A DNA stretch of 64,000 nucleotides from Candidatus Magasanikiibacteriota bacterium (GTDB lineage: Bacteria; Patescibacteria; ABY1; Magasanikbacterales; 2-02-FULL-50-9b), in assembly GCA_903893485.1 (NCBI GenBank), contig CAITMK010000001.1:51559-115558 (forward strand), read 5' to 3'. Within the stretch, counting starts at the first letter, position 1. Each line of letters opens with the position of its first letter. The translations under genes were made by a program, and so were the position numbers. Under the pieces are notes generated by a model. The model had not been told where the DNA came from, did not search any database, and saw only the letters and a list, made by a program, of their open reading frames with translations. Below are positions 39,987 through 48,112 of the stretch, in pieces.

Positions 39987-40015
39987 GGTATACCAGCCTA
40001 TGGCCATAGTGTCAA
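39987..40015 (-). promoter_or_regulatory. Promoter of cassette 11 with palindromic spacer
   Basis: On the minus strand TTGACA (40010-40015), a 17-nt spacer and TATACC (39987-39992). The spacer starts with the perfect palindrome CTATGGCCATAG, a candidate operator. Confidence 0.8.
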
Positions 40016-40039
40016 AATAGGATCAAAGACTACAATCAC

Positions 40040-40068
40040 TTGCGAGTATCAAAACTTTCCTTTACAAT
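40040..40068 (+). promoter_or_regulatory. Near-leaderless promoter of dcd
   Basis: TTGCGA (40040-40045), a 17-nt spacer and TACAAT (40063-40068), 10 nt before ATG 40079. Another in-frame ATG overlaps the -10 itself and is excluded. Confidence 0.75.
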
Positions 40069-40078
40069 GCTTCCAACT

Positions 40079-40645
40079 ATGCTTAGCGACCGCGACATCC
40101 GCGCAGCCTTGGCTGCAGGAAAAATCAAAATCAGTCCATCTGTTCCAGACAACGCGGTCCAGCCTGCGAGCTTGGATTTGCATCTTGCCAACACGTTTTG
40201 GGTCTTTCCTCCAAGCAACGAAATTTTTGATCCTCGCAGCCCAATCACCGATGATTCACATCGCACCCCAACCATCACCGATGAATTTGATATCTATCCG
40301 GGCCAATTTGTTTTAGCATCAACCACGGAACACGTGTCGCTTGGCCCTGCGCACGCTGCGCGCATCGAAGGCAAATCTTCACTTGGCCGTCTTGGATTGT
40401 TTGTACACATCACCGCGGGTTTTATCGACCCAGGTTTTGCAGGCAATATCACGCTCGAACTTTTAAATGTTTCTGGCCGTCCGCTTCGTTTGCACGCTGG
40501 CATGAAAATCGCGCAGCTCAGCATTCAAGAATTAACTTCACCCGCTGAACGCCCATACGGCCATCCAGAACTCGGCAGCAAATACCAAGGCCAAACCGTT
40601 GCAACCCCAAGTTTGTATCACCTCAATAAAGACACCGAAGTATGA
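40079..40645 (+). CDS. dcd: dCTP deaminase
   Basis: A 188-residue trimeric dUTPase-fold enzyme that makes dUTP from dCTP (or dUMP in the bifunctional form). MLSDRDIRAAL opens the protein; IEGKSSLGRLGLFVHITAGF holds the active site with the conserved Ser-Ser-Leu-Gly-Arg and the catalytic Glu region, then IDPGFAGNITLELLNVSGRPLRL. With ThyX and Tmk encoded within 4.5 kb on the same strand it supplies dTMP synthesis. It overlaps the next gene by 4 nt. Confidence 0.95.
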   Translation: MLSDRDIRAALAAGKIKISPSVPDNAVQPASLDLHLANTFWVFPPSNEIFDPRSPITDDSHRTPTITDEFDIYPGQFVLASTTEHVSLGPAHAARIEGKSSLGRLGLFVHITAGFIDPGFAGNITLELLNVSGRPLRLHAGMKIAQLSIQELTSPAERPYGHPELGSKYQGQTVATPSLYHLNKDTEV

Positions 40646-41184
40646 AATTAATTTTGGGTTTTGTCGGCCACATCGGCAGTGGAAAAGGTGCGGCTTGTAA
40701 ATACTTACAAGAAAAACATGATATCGGCTATTACCGATATTCAACAATGCTTCGAGATATTTTAACGCGTTTGTATTTGCCACAAGATCGCGATCACATG
40801 ATCCATACCTCCGAAATGATTCGCCGCGAATTTGGCGAAAATATTATTGGTCATGTAATGAAAGAGGATGTCATGCGCGATACACACGAAATTGTGTGCA
40901 TCGATGGCATTCGCCGTTTGGAAGATTTATTTGAGCATCCAAATTTAGTTTTGGTTTTTATTAACAGCGACGAACGCGTACGATTTGAACGTCTTGCGGC
41001 GCGCGCAGAAAATACTGATGACACTAAAAAAACTTTTGAAGAATTTTTAGCCGATGAAAAACGTTCAACAGAATTAACAATCGATACGGTCGCCGCACGC
41101 GCCACAGAAACGATTTATAATAATGGCACGATCGAAGAATTTCAAGCAGCGCTCGACGCACTGATTACAAAACATGCCAATTAA
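40642..41184 (+). CDS. P-loop nucleotide kinase-like protein
   Basis: A 180-residue P-loop protein, Walker A GHIGSGKGAA (9-18). The features TSEMIRREFGENII, EIVCIDGIRRLEDL, LVFINSDERVRFERLAARAE and NNGTIEEFQAALDAL resemble adenylate kinase-like or dephospho-CoA kinase-like proteins (AAA_18, UPF0200 of archaea). The position after dcd and before thyX and tmk suggests a deoxynucleotide kinase, but this is context only. It overlaps its neighbours by 4 and 11 nt, so translation is probably coupled. Confidence 0.8.
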   Translation: MKLILGFVGHIGSGKGAACKYLQEKHDIGYYRYSTMLRDILTRLYLPQDRDHMIHTSEMIRREFGENIIGHVMKEDVMRDTHEIVCIDGIRRLEDLFEHPNLVLVFINSDERVRFERLAARAENTDDTKKTFEEFLADEKRSTELTIDTVAARATETIYNNGTIEEFQAALDALITKHAN

Positions 41185-41920
41185 GCGTACTAAAATCGCA
41201 ACGTACAAATTTGACGCGCCGCTCCCCGGCCCGCCCATGATTTTATTTTCCGATTTGCATTTGTACGGCAAAAAAAATAGTTCGATTAGTGTTTTCCCCG
41301 AAGCCGTTGAACATTTATTTACGCTGCTCAAAAAATATCAATCGCGCGGCTACGAACTGTATGGCCTTGGCGATATTTTAGAAGGTTGGCGTTTTAATGC
41401 CAAACAAATTTTAAAACAGCATCCAGATTTTATGTGGCTCATTACGCGCCACGTGCATATTATTCGCGGCAACCACGATTGGGACGCGTGGAAAAAAATC
41501 CAAGCGCAATTTGGTAAAGAAACTTACGAATTTTTGCAGGTCGGCCCCATTTTTATGAGCCACGGCCACGAAGCTGACCCGATGAACAAACACCACGCCT
41601 GGTACAGCCGCTACGCAACAAAATTTGCGGGCGTTTTAAAACGCGCCGGGCTCGACATGGACGCGCTGCATCGCCGCGTTCGCACGCGCCACAAAGATAA
41701 ACTCAAAGAAATTTATCGCACGCATTCATTGCGTTTGCAACACACCATTGCCAAAGGCGCCACGATTTTTTGTTTTGGACATTTGCACATGCCCTACCTC
41801 GATACCACGGACCCAAATTGCGTGGTGGTAAATTTAGGATCCATTGCCAACTACCAACGCGCCTTTTCGTACGTCGAAATTACGGAGCGCGAATTAATTT
41901 TGTGGAAAATCGAACTCTAG
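41174..41920 (+). CDS. Calcineurin-like metallophosphoesterase
   Basis: A 248-residue two-metal phosphoesterase with all five metal motifs: FSDLHLYG, GLGDILEGW, IRGNHDWD, MSHGHEAD and FGHLHMP. The arrangement resembles LpxH-type or UDP-sugar hydrolases; the substrate is unknown. The middle insertion with many basic residues (HRRVRTRHKDKLKEIYRTH) may contact a membrane or nucleic acid. It overlaps the kinase-like gene by 11 nt. Confidence 0.9.
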   Translation: MPIKRTKIATYKFDAPLPGPPMILFSDLHLYGKKNSSISVFPEAVEHLFTLLKKYQSRGYELYGLGDILEGWRFNAKQILKQHPDFMWLITRHVHIIRGNHDWDAWKKIQAQFGKETYEFLQVGPIFMSHGHEADPMNKHHAWYSRYATKFAGVLKRAGLDMDALHRRVRTRHKDKLKEIYRTHSLRLQHTIAKGATIFCFGHLHMPYLDTTDPNCVVVNLGSIANYQRAFSYVEITERELILWKIEL

Positions 41921-41923
41921 CAT

Positions 41924-41931
41924 GATATACT
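41924..41931 (+). promoter_or_regulatory. Extended -10 leaderless promoter of the Tudor-repeat lipoprotein
   Basis: TGATATACT with TATACT at 41926-41931, 8 nt before ATG. Confidence 0.65.
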
Positions 41932-41939
41932 AATCGTAT

Positions 41940-42872
41940 ATGCATGCACGCTCTTTATTTTTTTCATCACTCGCACTTTTATTTATTGGCGCAGGTTGCG
42001 GCGCAGCGCCCACACCGGTTGCAACATTTCCGGTTGTAACGCCAAATATTACGTCATCAACGCAGCCAACATTGCCGCCAATTGCGGATCCGTCGGCAAA
42101 CGCTGCAATGCTGCCGGCAGCTGCAACAAGCAGTACAATTTCTTTAGCCGTTGATCAAGCCGTTTTTGCAAACTGGAAAAATGGCGCGGTTTGGTACGAA
42201 GGAAAAATCACCGCAATTTCTGGTAAACTTTACACTATTAAATACAACGCGGGCGACACCGAAACTGACATCACCGAGAATCGGATTCTTGCAAAACCAC
42301 CCGCCCCACCGCAAGATACCTACGCGGCAAAAGAAGTTGTCATTGCAAAAGAAACAAATGGCAGCTGGTACAAAGGATTGGTTAATAAAGATCACGGCAC
42401 AACAATCGATATTAATTTTGACGACAAATCATTTGGCACCGTAACCCGCGAAAATATTGTTCCTGCGGTTCCACACAAAACTGGCGCGGCAGCGGCAGCG
42501 AATATAACAACCCCAGCAGCCGCAATCAAAACCGCTCGAATTTTCCTTGATCACACCAAAGTTTTAGTTAACTGGAAAGACGGTCCACGTTGGTGGAATG
42601 CAGTATTAAACCAACAAATCGGCGATCAATATTCCGTAACCTACGACGACGATCACAGCACTGAAAACGTGCCTGCAACGGCAATTGCGAATTTACCAAC
42701 AACCGCGGCTCGTACCACAACAATTGGTGACAAAATTATTGCCCGCGCTGCAAATGGTTATTGGTACAATGCAACCGTCAGCTCAGTAAACGGATTGTCA
42801 ATTGGCATTACCTTTTTTGATGGATTTGCCACTACAATTTCACCCACAGAATTTACACGCGCAGGCTCTTGA
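41940..42872 (+). CDS. Lipoprotein with four Tudor/SH3-like repeats
   Basis: A 310-residue exported lipoprotein: signal MHARSLFFSSLALLFIGAGC with lipobox Cys20, then a Pro/Thr/Ala-rich linker (21-70). Four repeats of about 45-50 residues follow, each with the pattern V.A.W..G.WY.a.v......Y.I.Y.DG....v....I: VFANWKNGAVWYEGKI, VIAKETNGSWYKGLV, VLVNWKDGPRWWNAVL and IIARAANGYWYNATV. This is the Tudor/agenet/SH3-like sheet with an aromatic pair. In eukaryotes such repeats read methylated ligands; here a surface ligand is unknown. Confidence 0.82.
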   Translation: MHARSLFFSSLALLFIGAGCGAAPTPVATFPVVTPNITSSTQPTLPPIADPSANAAMLPAAATSSTISLAVDQAVFANWKNGAVWYEGKITAISGKLYTIKYNAGDTETDITENRILAKPPAPPQDTYAAKEVVIAKETNGSWYKGLVNKDHGTTIDINFDDKSFGTVTRENIVPAVPHKTGAAAAANITTPAAAIKTARIFLDHTKVLVNWKDGPRWWNAVLNQQIGDQYSVTYDDDHSTENVPATAIANLPTTAARTTTIGDKIIARAANGYWYNATVSSVNGLSIGITFFDGFATTISPTEFTRAGS

Positions 42873-42902
42873 CGCAGATTTCTTTTTTTGCCCCCTGTCT
42901 GG

Positions 42903-42908
42903 TAAGAT
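42903..42908 (+). promoter_or_regulatory. Near-leaderless -10 of thyX
   Basis: TGG before TAAGAT (42903-42908), 9 nt from ATG; -35 unclear. Confidence 0.5.
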
Positions 42909-42917
42909 AGGCGGCAT

Positions 42918-44453
42918 ATGCCACTTGAATCACACGACCGCGACATCTTCGCAATCACCGGCCTTTCCCCAGAAGTTCAAGCAGTTGCTTTTGCAAAATA
43001 TTCTCGCTCGCAGGAGTCGGTGAAAACAACCATCGACGACTTAACCGACGAAAAGTCAGCCGAATTCCACGAGAAGTGGGTTATTGGCTATGGCGACGCG
43101 TCCGTGGCTGACATGGCAATGGTTGCAATCGCCATGGAAAATGTTTCCATGATCGCCTCAAAGGCCGTGGAAGACCATCGCATGGCAAGTTACCAGGAAA
43201 AGTCCACGCGCTACGTGCCGTTCGACCCGACTCGCTACCACAAGCCAGCGGTATTCATGGAAGACCCAGCGGCCCGCGAAATTTACATTAATGCCATCGA
43301 AAATTTAATGGCTGGCTACACCGAATTAACCGAGGGAATGATTGCCTATTTCCGCGCAAAATATCCAAAGCCCGAAGACAACACCGACAAACAATATGAA
43401 TCACGTTTGCGCGCGCGCTCCTTGGACGTTGCCCGCTACGTTTTGCCAATTTCAACGCTCACCAATTTGGGCATGATCGCATCAGCGCGCGAAATCCGTT
43501 ATATGGTTTCACGTTTGCTTGCATCGCCACAGCAGGAAGTCCGCGAAATCGGCGCAGAAATTAAACGCGCTGCTTTGGAAACCGCGTATAACCCGCAAGT
43601 TAAAAAAATTGAACCACTGATTGCGCGCCTCGCAGAAAACGGCGCCGAACCAGAAATTTTGGAGGCTTTGCGCGCAAGTTTGCGTTTGTCTGTTAAAGGC
43701 GCGCCAACATTAATCAAGCATACGGACCCACGCGAATATTTACTCAAAAAAGATCGCGTTGCAAAAATTGCCACCATGTTTTTGGAAGACGAAGCGCCCG
43801 TATACGACGAACCACGTGTTGAATTATTATTAAATACCGAACCTGAAGACGAATTAGTTGCATCGTTACTATACCCACACACGAGCTTGTCGCTCCGCGC
43901 GCTTTTGGAAAAAATTTCATTACTCAGCAGCAACCAAAAACGTGCATTATTTGAATCTATCAACGAAAATCGCAGCAGTCACGACAACCTCAGCCGCGAA
44001 TTTGAAGTAGGCAACTATTTTATCTTCGACACGCTCATGGATTATGGCGCGTACCGCGATTTGCAGCGCCATCGTTTAACCAGTCAGCTTTCGCAGCCGC
44101 CATCGCCAGCGCACGGCTACGAGGTCCCACGCGACTTGGCAGAAGCCGGATTGCTTCCCCGCTTTGAAGAACTCATGAGCGCCAACCGCGACGCATTCGA
44201 ACGTCTCGCCGAAATTAATGTCGACGAAGCACGCTACGTTTTAGCAATGGCATGGCGCAAACGCACCATCTTTAAAATGAATTTGCGCGAACTGTATCAT
44301 GTGGTTGAACTCCGCACGCGCTCGGGCGGCCATTTCTCATATCGTACTTTGTGCTATGATATGTACGAATTACTCAAAAAGCATCATCCGATTTTGGCCA
44401 GCCACATTCGCGCAGTAAAAATGGATTTTGATGCAGATTTTTTTGGACGCTAA
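42918..44453 (+). CDS. thyX: Double-length FAD-dependent thymidylate synthase (tandem ThyX)
   Basis: A 511-residue protein made of two ThyX-like halves, while normal ThyX has about 220-250 residues and works as a tetramer. The first half contains WVIGYGDASVADMAMVAIAMENVSMI and EDHRMASYQEKSTRYVPF, the ThyX signature with its first Arg changed to Asp. The second half has HDNLSREFEV, RDLQRHRLTSQLSQ, YVLAMAWRKRTIFKMN and ELRTRSGGHFSYR. The two halves seem complementary: one keeps the substrate Ser-x-Arg-Tyr part and the other the RHR part. It makes dTMP from dUMP with methylene-tetrahydrofolate. tmk follows directly. Confidence 0.88.
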   Translation: MPLESHDRDIFAITGLSPEVQAVAFAKYSRSQESVKTTIDDLTDEKSAEFHEKWVIGYGDASVADMAMVAIAMENVSMIASKAVEDHRMASYQEKSTRYVPFDPTRYHKPAVFMEDPAAREIYINAIENLMAGYTELTEGMIAYFRAKYPKPEDNTDKQYESRLRARSLDVARYVLPISTLTNLGMIASAREIRYMVSRLLASPQQEVREIGAEIKRAALETAYNPQVKKIEPLIARLAENGAEPEILEALRASLRLSVKGAPTLIKHTDPREYLLKKDRVAKIATMFLEDEAPVYDEPRVELLLNTEPEDELVASLLYPHTSLSLRALLEKISLLSSNQKRALFESINENRSSHDNLSREFEVGNYFIFDTLMDYGAYRDLQRHRLTSQLSQPPSPAHGYEVPRDLAEAGLLPRFEELMSANRDAFERLAEINVDEARYVLAMAWRKRTIFKMNLRELYHVVELRTRSGGHFSYRTLCYDMYELLKKHHPILASHIRAVKMDFDADFFGR

Positions 44454-44454
44454 T

Positions 44455-45159
44455 ATGTTTGTCATGGTAGACGGAATCGACGGGTCCGGCAAAAGCACAA
44501 TCACCAAAGCGTGGCGCGAAATGTTTGAAGCGCGCAGCGAGAAAATTTTTGACGCGGTTGCATTTGCAAAAGCGCAACGCCGCATTCCAACCATCGAAGA
44601 CGTTGGCGACGCGCACATTATTTTTTCCGCAGAGCCAACTTACGCAGGACTTGGCAAAGAGCTGCGCGACCACATGTTGTCGCCCGGCTCCACCGCAACG
44701 CCACGCGAAGTAACCGAAAAATTTGCCGAAGCGCGCGCCGAATTATATGAAGCAATGATAATTCCTGCACTTGCCGCGGGCAAAGTTATTATTCAGGATC
44801 GCGGACTTACGTCATCGCTTGCCTACCAGCCAACCATGAGCGAAGAGATTACCGAAGAATTTGTTGCGGGCTTACCTGGCAATCAGTTAGCGCTGCAGCA
44901 TCGCCCCGATTATGTTATTTTGTGCGACGTTCCCGCCGATGTTGCCATGAGTCGTCTTGCAGGCCGCACCGAAAAACAAGATGACTCAATTTTCGAGAAA
45001 AAAGAATACATGCTTCGCGTTGCCGCACGTTTTCAAACCACATCGTGGCAAAAATATTTAACCGATGCGGGCACTAAAATTATTGTGTTCAATGCCAATC
45101 AACCAATCGCGCTGGCAATTCGTGCGGCGCAGCGCCTGCTCATTGATTTAGTGGTATAA
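44455..45159 (+). CDS. tmk: Thymidylate kinase
   Basis: A 234-residue TMP kinase that makes dTDP. P-loop GIDGSGKST (7-15), then the substrate block FSAEPTYAGLGKELR, IIQDRGLTSSLAYQP with the DR(Y/G) motif, and LCDVPADVAMSRLAGRTEKQDDSIFE, the lid. The chosen ATG follows the thyX stop by 1 nt; in-frame upstream codons overlap thyX. Confidence 0.93.
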   Translation: MFVMVDGIDGSGKSTITKAWREMFEARSEKIFDAVAFAKAQRRIPTIEDVGDAHIIFSAEPTYAGLGKELRDHMLSPGSTATPREVTEKFAEARAELYEAMIIPALAAGKVIIQDRGLTSSLAYQPTMSEEITEEFVAGLPGNQLALQHRPDYVILCDVPADVAMSRLAGRTEKQDDSIFEKKEYMLRVAARFQTTSWQKYLTDAGTKIIVFNANQPIALAIRAAQRLLIDLVV

Positions 45160-45160
45160 T
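45152..45160 (+). promoter_or_regulatory. Extended -10 leaderless promoter of gatB
   Basis: TGGTATAAT, 8 nt before ATG; it lies at the very end of tmk and covers its stop codon. Confidence 0.65.
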
Positions 45161-45168
45161 ACTGCCCT

Positions 45169-46668
45169 ATGTCATTGCAATTGGAGCCTGTTATCGGCCT
45201 TGAAATTCACGTTCAGCTCAAAACAAAAACAAAAATGTTTTGTAGTTGCGATAATCGTGGCGAAAATTTGCCGCCAAACACGGCAATTTGCCCGATTTGT
45301 TTAGCGCATCCGGGCACATTGCCATGGCCAAATGAACAGGCGGTCCGTTTTGCAGTTTTATTGGGAAGTGCGCTTGGCGCCCAGCTCGATCCTGTTTTGC
45401 GTTTCGATCGCAAACATTATTTTTATCCGGATTTACCAAAGGGCTACCAAATTTCACAGTTTGACCACCCAACTTGCAGCGGCGGCAGTTTTACCTTTGA
45501 AGTTCCTGGCACCAATGTGCCGCGCAATTCAGCGACCGTGCGTATCGAACGCGCACACCTAGAAGAAGACGCCGCAAAATCTTTTCACGGCACCGCGGGC
45601 GAAACATTGGTTGATTTTAATCGCGCCGGCACGCCGCTCATCGAAACTGTAACGCATCCAGATTTTAAAACACCATTTGAGGCACGCTGCTTTTTGCAGG
45701 AATTACGATTGCTTGTTCGTACACTTGGCATTTCCGAAGGCGACATGGAAAAAGGTCATCTCCGCTGCGACGCAAATATTTCTATGCGCCCGGTTGGCGA
45801 CGAAAATTTATACGCAAAAACAGAAATCAAAAATTTAAACAGTTTCCGGTCCGTTGAACGCGCACTTGAATTTGAAATTAAACGCCAAAGTGAATTGTGG
45901 GAAGCTGGCACGCCGCCAACGCTCACCACCACACGCGGCTGGGACGATGCAAACCAAAAAACAACCGAGCAGCGCAGCAAAGAAGGCTTAAAAGATTATC
46001 GTTTTTTTCCAGAGCCTGATTTACCATTCTGTGATATTTCTGCAATCATTGCCGAAGAGCGCCGCCATTTGCCAGAATTGCCGCATGCCAAACGTGCGCG
46101 TTTTCAGGCTGAATACGGATTTACTGCACCAGATGCCCGCCAATTTGTTGAGCACGAATCTTTGGCCGAATACGCCGAAAACGTGATGAGCGAATTTTTG
46201 GCATGGGTCCGCAGCGAGCTGCCCGAAACCAGCGAAGAAGAATTTAAACCGCGCGCCGCAAAATTAGTTTCCGGCTGGTTGCTTTCAAAATATTTAGGTG
46301 CCCTTTCCGAAATGGGCCGCGAATTTTCGCGCGACATAATTACGCCAGAAAATTTTGCAGAACTTTTGACGTTGCTTTACCGCACAAAAATAAATTCAAC
46401 CACCGCGCAAACTGTTTTGAAAAAAATGATCGAAACCGGCGCTGATCCGTCACACATTTTAGAAGACGAAAAATTGACGGGCGCAGATGAACAATCAATT
46501 GATTTGTGGATCGCCGAAGTCATCGCAGCAAATCCTGCGCAAGTCGCAGAATTTAAAGCCGGGAAATTTTCTTTGCTCCAATTTTTCCTTGGCCAAGTCA
46601 TGAAAAAATCTCGCGGCACCGCGGATCCAGAAACAACCGCAGAAAAAATCAAAGACGCGTTAGAATAA
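45169..46668 (+). CDS. gatB: Asp-tRNA(Asn)/Glu-tRNA(Gln) amidotransferase subunit B
   Basis: A complete 499-residue GatB that phosphorylates misacylated tRNA and transamidates it with GatA and GatC. Signature: VIGLEIHVQLKTKTKMFCSC, a Cys pair in CPICLAHPGTLP, RKHYFYPDLPKGYQISQFD, SFRSVERALEFE and KEGLKDYRFFPEPDLP, and a C-terminal YqeY-like tail domain. gatA and gatC are not in the window, so the operon found in many bacteria is split. Confidence 0.97.
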   Translation: MSLQLEPVIGLEIHVQLKTKTKMFCSCDNRGENLPPNTAICPICLAHPGTLPWPNEQAVRFAVLLGSALGAQLDPVLRFDRKHYFYPDLPKGYQISQFDHPTCSGGSFTFEVPGTNVPRNSATVRIERAHLEEDAAKSFHGTAGETLVDFNRAGTPLIETVTHPDFKTPFEARCFLQELRLLVRTLGISEGDMEKGHLRCDANISMRPVGDENLYAKTEIKNLNSFRSVERALEFEIKRQSELWEAGTPPTLTTTRGWDDANQKTTEQRSKEGLKDYRFFPEPDLPFCDISAIIAEERRHLPELPHAKRARFQAEYGFTAPDARQFVEHESLAEYAENVMSEFLAWVRSELPETSEEEFKPRAAKLVSGWLLSKYLGALSEMGREFSRDIITPENFAELLTLLYRTKINSTTAQTVLKKMIETGADPSHILEDEKLTGADEQSIDLWIAEVIAANPAQVAEFKAGKFSLLQFFLGQVMKKSRGTADPETTAEKIKDALE

Positions 46669-46678
46669 AAAATTTAAC

Positions 46679-47224
46679 TCAATCAAACGGAATATCCCGA
46701 ATCTGCGGTTTTGGCGGCAAAATTATTGGTTGCGCCATTTGCAACGGCGAACCACTAGCTACACCCGCCATAGTATGTGTGGTCACCCCGCCGCCAACTG
46801 AAACATGCGGTGTACTTCCCGGCCCACCAAACGCCGAAACTTTGTGCTGACTTGTCGCATCACCAAAAATCGAAACTGAATGTTTTTGTTCGCGCACCAC
46901 ACTATCATTCATGCGTTCTTTATTGTATTCAGCCATGCGATCATCGCGACGGCCTTTATCTTGTACACGCGCCGCAACATTTGCAACTCGTTCGGCTTTT
47001 CTAAAAGTCGCTTCAGCAGCACGCGCATCATCGATGACGCCTTCACGTTCTAATCGACGCAAAACCATTTTTGCGTCGCGCGTAGTCGTTGTGGTACCTT
47101 GATTTACCACCCCTTGCTGACCTATTCGCGAGAGTGCTCCACGCAGCGCGCTACCCTGCAAACCAGTTGCCGAGCTTAAGACATTTGTAAATCTTTGTGC
47201 AGAAAATCGTGGAGTGACTGACAT
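46679..47224 (-). CDS. Uncharacterised protein (181 aa)
   Basis: No family recognised. A Ser/Thr/Gly-rich N-terminus (1-50), a charged helical part (KMVLRRLEREGVIDDARAAEATFRKAERVANVAARVQDKG) and a Gly/Pro-rich tail ending IRDIPFD. The first helix with EREGVIDDARAAE resembles a winged-helix-like fragment, but not convincingly. It overlaps the 3' end of miaA by 49 nt in another frame. An extended -10 (TGGTATACT, 47239-47247) lies 14 nt before the start. Confidence 0.65.
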   Translation of the reverse strand: MSVTPRFSAQRFTNVLSSATGLQGSALRGALSRIGQQGVVNQGTTTTTRDAKMVLRRLEREGVIDDARAAEATFRKAERVANVAARVQDKGRRDDRMAEYNKERMNDSVVREQKHSVSIFGDATSQHKVSAFGGPGSTPHVSVGGGVTTHTMAGVASGSPLQMAQPIILPPKPQIRDIPFD

Positions 47225-48072
47225 ACTTCGTTAACATCAGTATACCATACGATATTTTTGTTACGCTTAAACCAGGTAATTTGGCGTTTAGCATATTGCG
47301 CAGTGTGCGTAATAAGTAATTCCTGCGCACTGGCCGCCGACATTTTACCATCTAAAAAATCGCAGATTTCTGGGACACCAATGGTTTGTATGCCAGGAGC
47401 GTCGGCCGCATATAAATTACGCGCGGCTGCGACCTCCGCAACCATTGCATCCCACGATACTAAAATACGCGATCTAATCCGTGCCAAAATTTGTTCCCGG
47501 CCAGGATTCCAACCAATCAAAAAAACTTCGTATGGTGATTCACCCGGCTCGCCAAATTCAGTGATTGATTTTCCCGTTGCCAAAAAAACTTCCAGCGCGC
47601 GCGCCACGCGACGTGGATTTTTCATATCAATTTTTGCAGCAACCGCGGGATCACATTTTGCCAATTCTTCGCATTGAACATCCGTGGACATTGCCAAAAC
47701 CCGATTTCGAATCTCGGCAGGAACCCGCGGCGCCGCACCTTGACTGCGAAGCAATGCATCAACATATAAACCGCTGCCCCCAACCACAATTGGCAGATCA
47801 CTTACATTTTTTATTTCCGTATCTGCTTTTAAAACGTATTCCGCAAAAGAAAAAGGTGCTGACAAATTCAAAAATTCATACAGCAAGTGTTTTTCATCGG
47901 CTTTGTGCGCTGCGGTAACCGCGGTCAAACCCTGATATACCTGACGCGCATCAGCATTTATCACCGCGCCGCCAAATTTTAGCGCCAAAAAATCCGCCAG
48001 ATCCGACTTTCCACTAGCCGTTGGACCGACAATTACCGCCATGCGTTTTTTTTGTGCAAATTCTTGCGTCAT
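47176..48072 (-). CDS. miaA: tRNA dimethylallyltransferase
   Basis: A 298-residue MiaA that prenylates A37 of tRNAs reading UNN codons. P-loop GPTASGKSD (16-24), then VINADARQVYQGL instead of the usual SADSRQVY, IVVGGSGLYVDALL, NPRRVARALEVFLATG and the C-terminal AQYAKRQITWFKRN. It starts next to an extended -10 (TGATAGTAT) 7 nt upstream, which overlaps the -10 of the divergent gene. Confidence 0.95.
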   Translation of the reverse strand: MTQEFAQKKRMAVIVGPTASGKSDLADFLALKFGGAVINADARQVYQGLTAVTAAHKADEKHLLYEFLNLSAPFSFAEYVLKADTEIKNVSDLPIVVGGSGLYVDALLRSQGAAPRVPAEIRNRVLAMSTDVQCEELAKCDPAVAAKIDMKNPRRVARALEVFLATGKSITEFGEPGESPYEVFLIGWNPGREQILARIRSRILVSWDAMVAEVAAARNLYAADAPGIQTIGVPEICDFLDGKMSAASAQELLITHTAQYAKRQITWFKRNKNIVWYTDVNEVCQSLHDFLHKDLQMS

Positions 48073-48078
48073 ATATGG

Positions 48079-48087
48079 TATACTATC
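48079..48087. promoter_or_regulatory. Overlapping divergent -10 boxes of miaA and the coiled-coil gene
   Basis: GGTATACTATCA: on the plus strand TGGTATACT with TATACT at 48079-48084; on the minus strand TGATAGTAT with the box at 48080-48085. The two promoters cannot be opened at the same time. Confidence 0.6.
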
Positions 48088-48112
48088 ACCAATATTTTTT
48101 TCGTCAACCTCT

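Noticed and set aside
43499..43963. 154-codon frame antisense to thyX
   Set aside because: Shadow frame; thyX itself is clearly conserved on the other strand.
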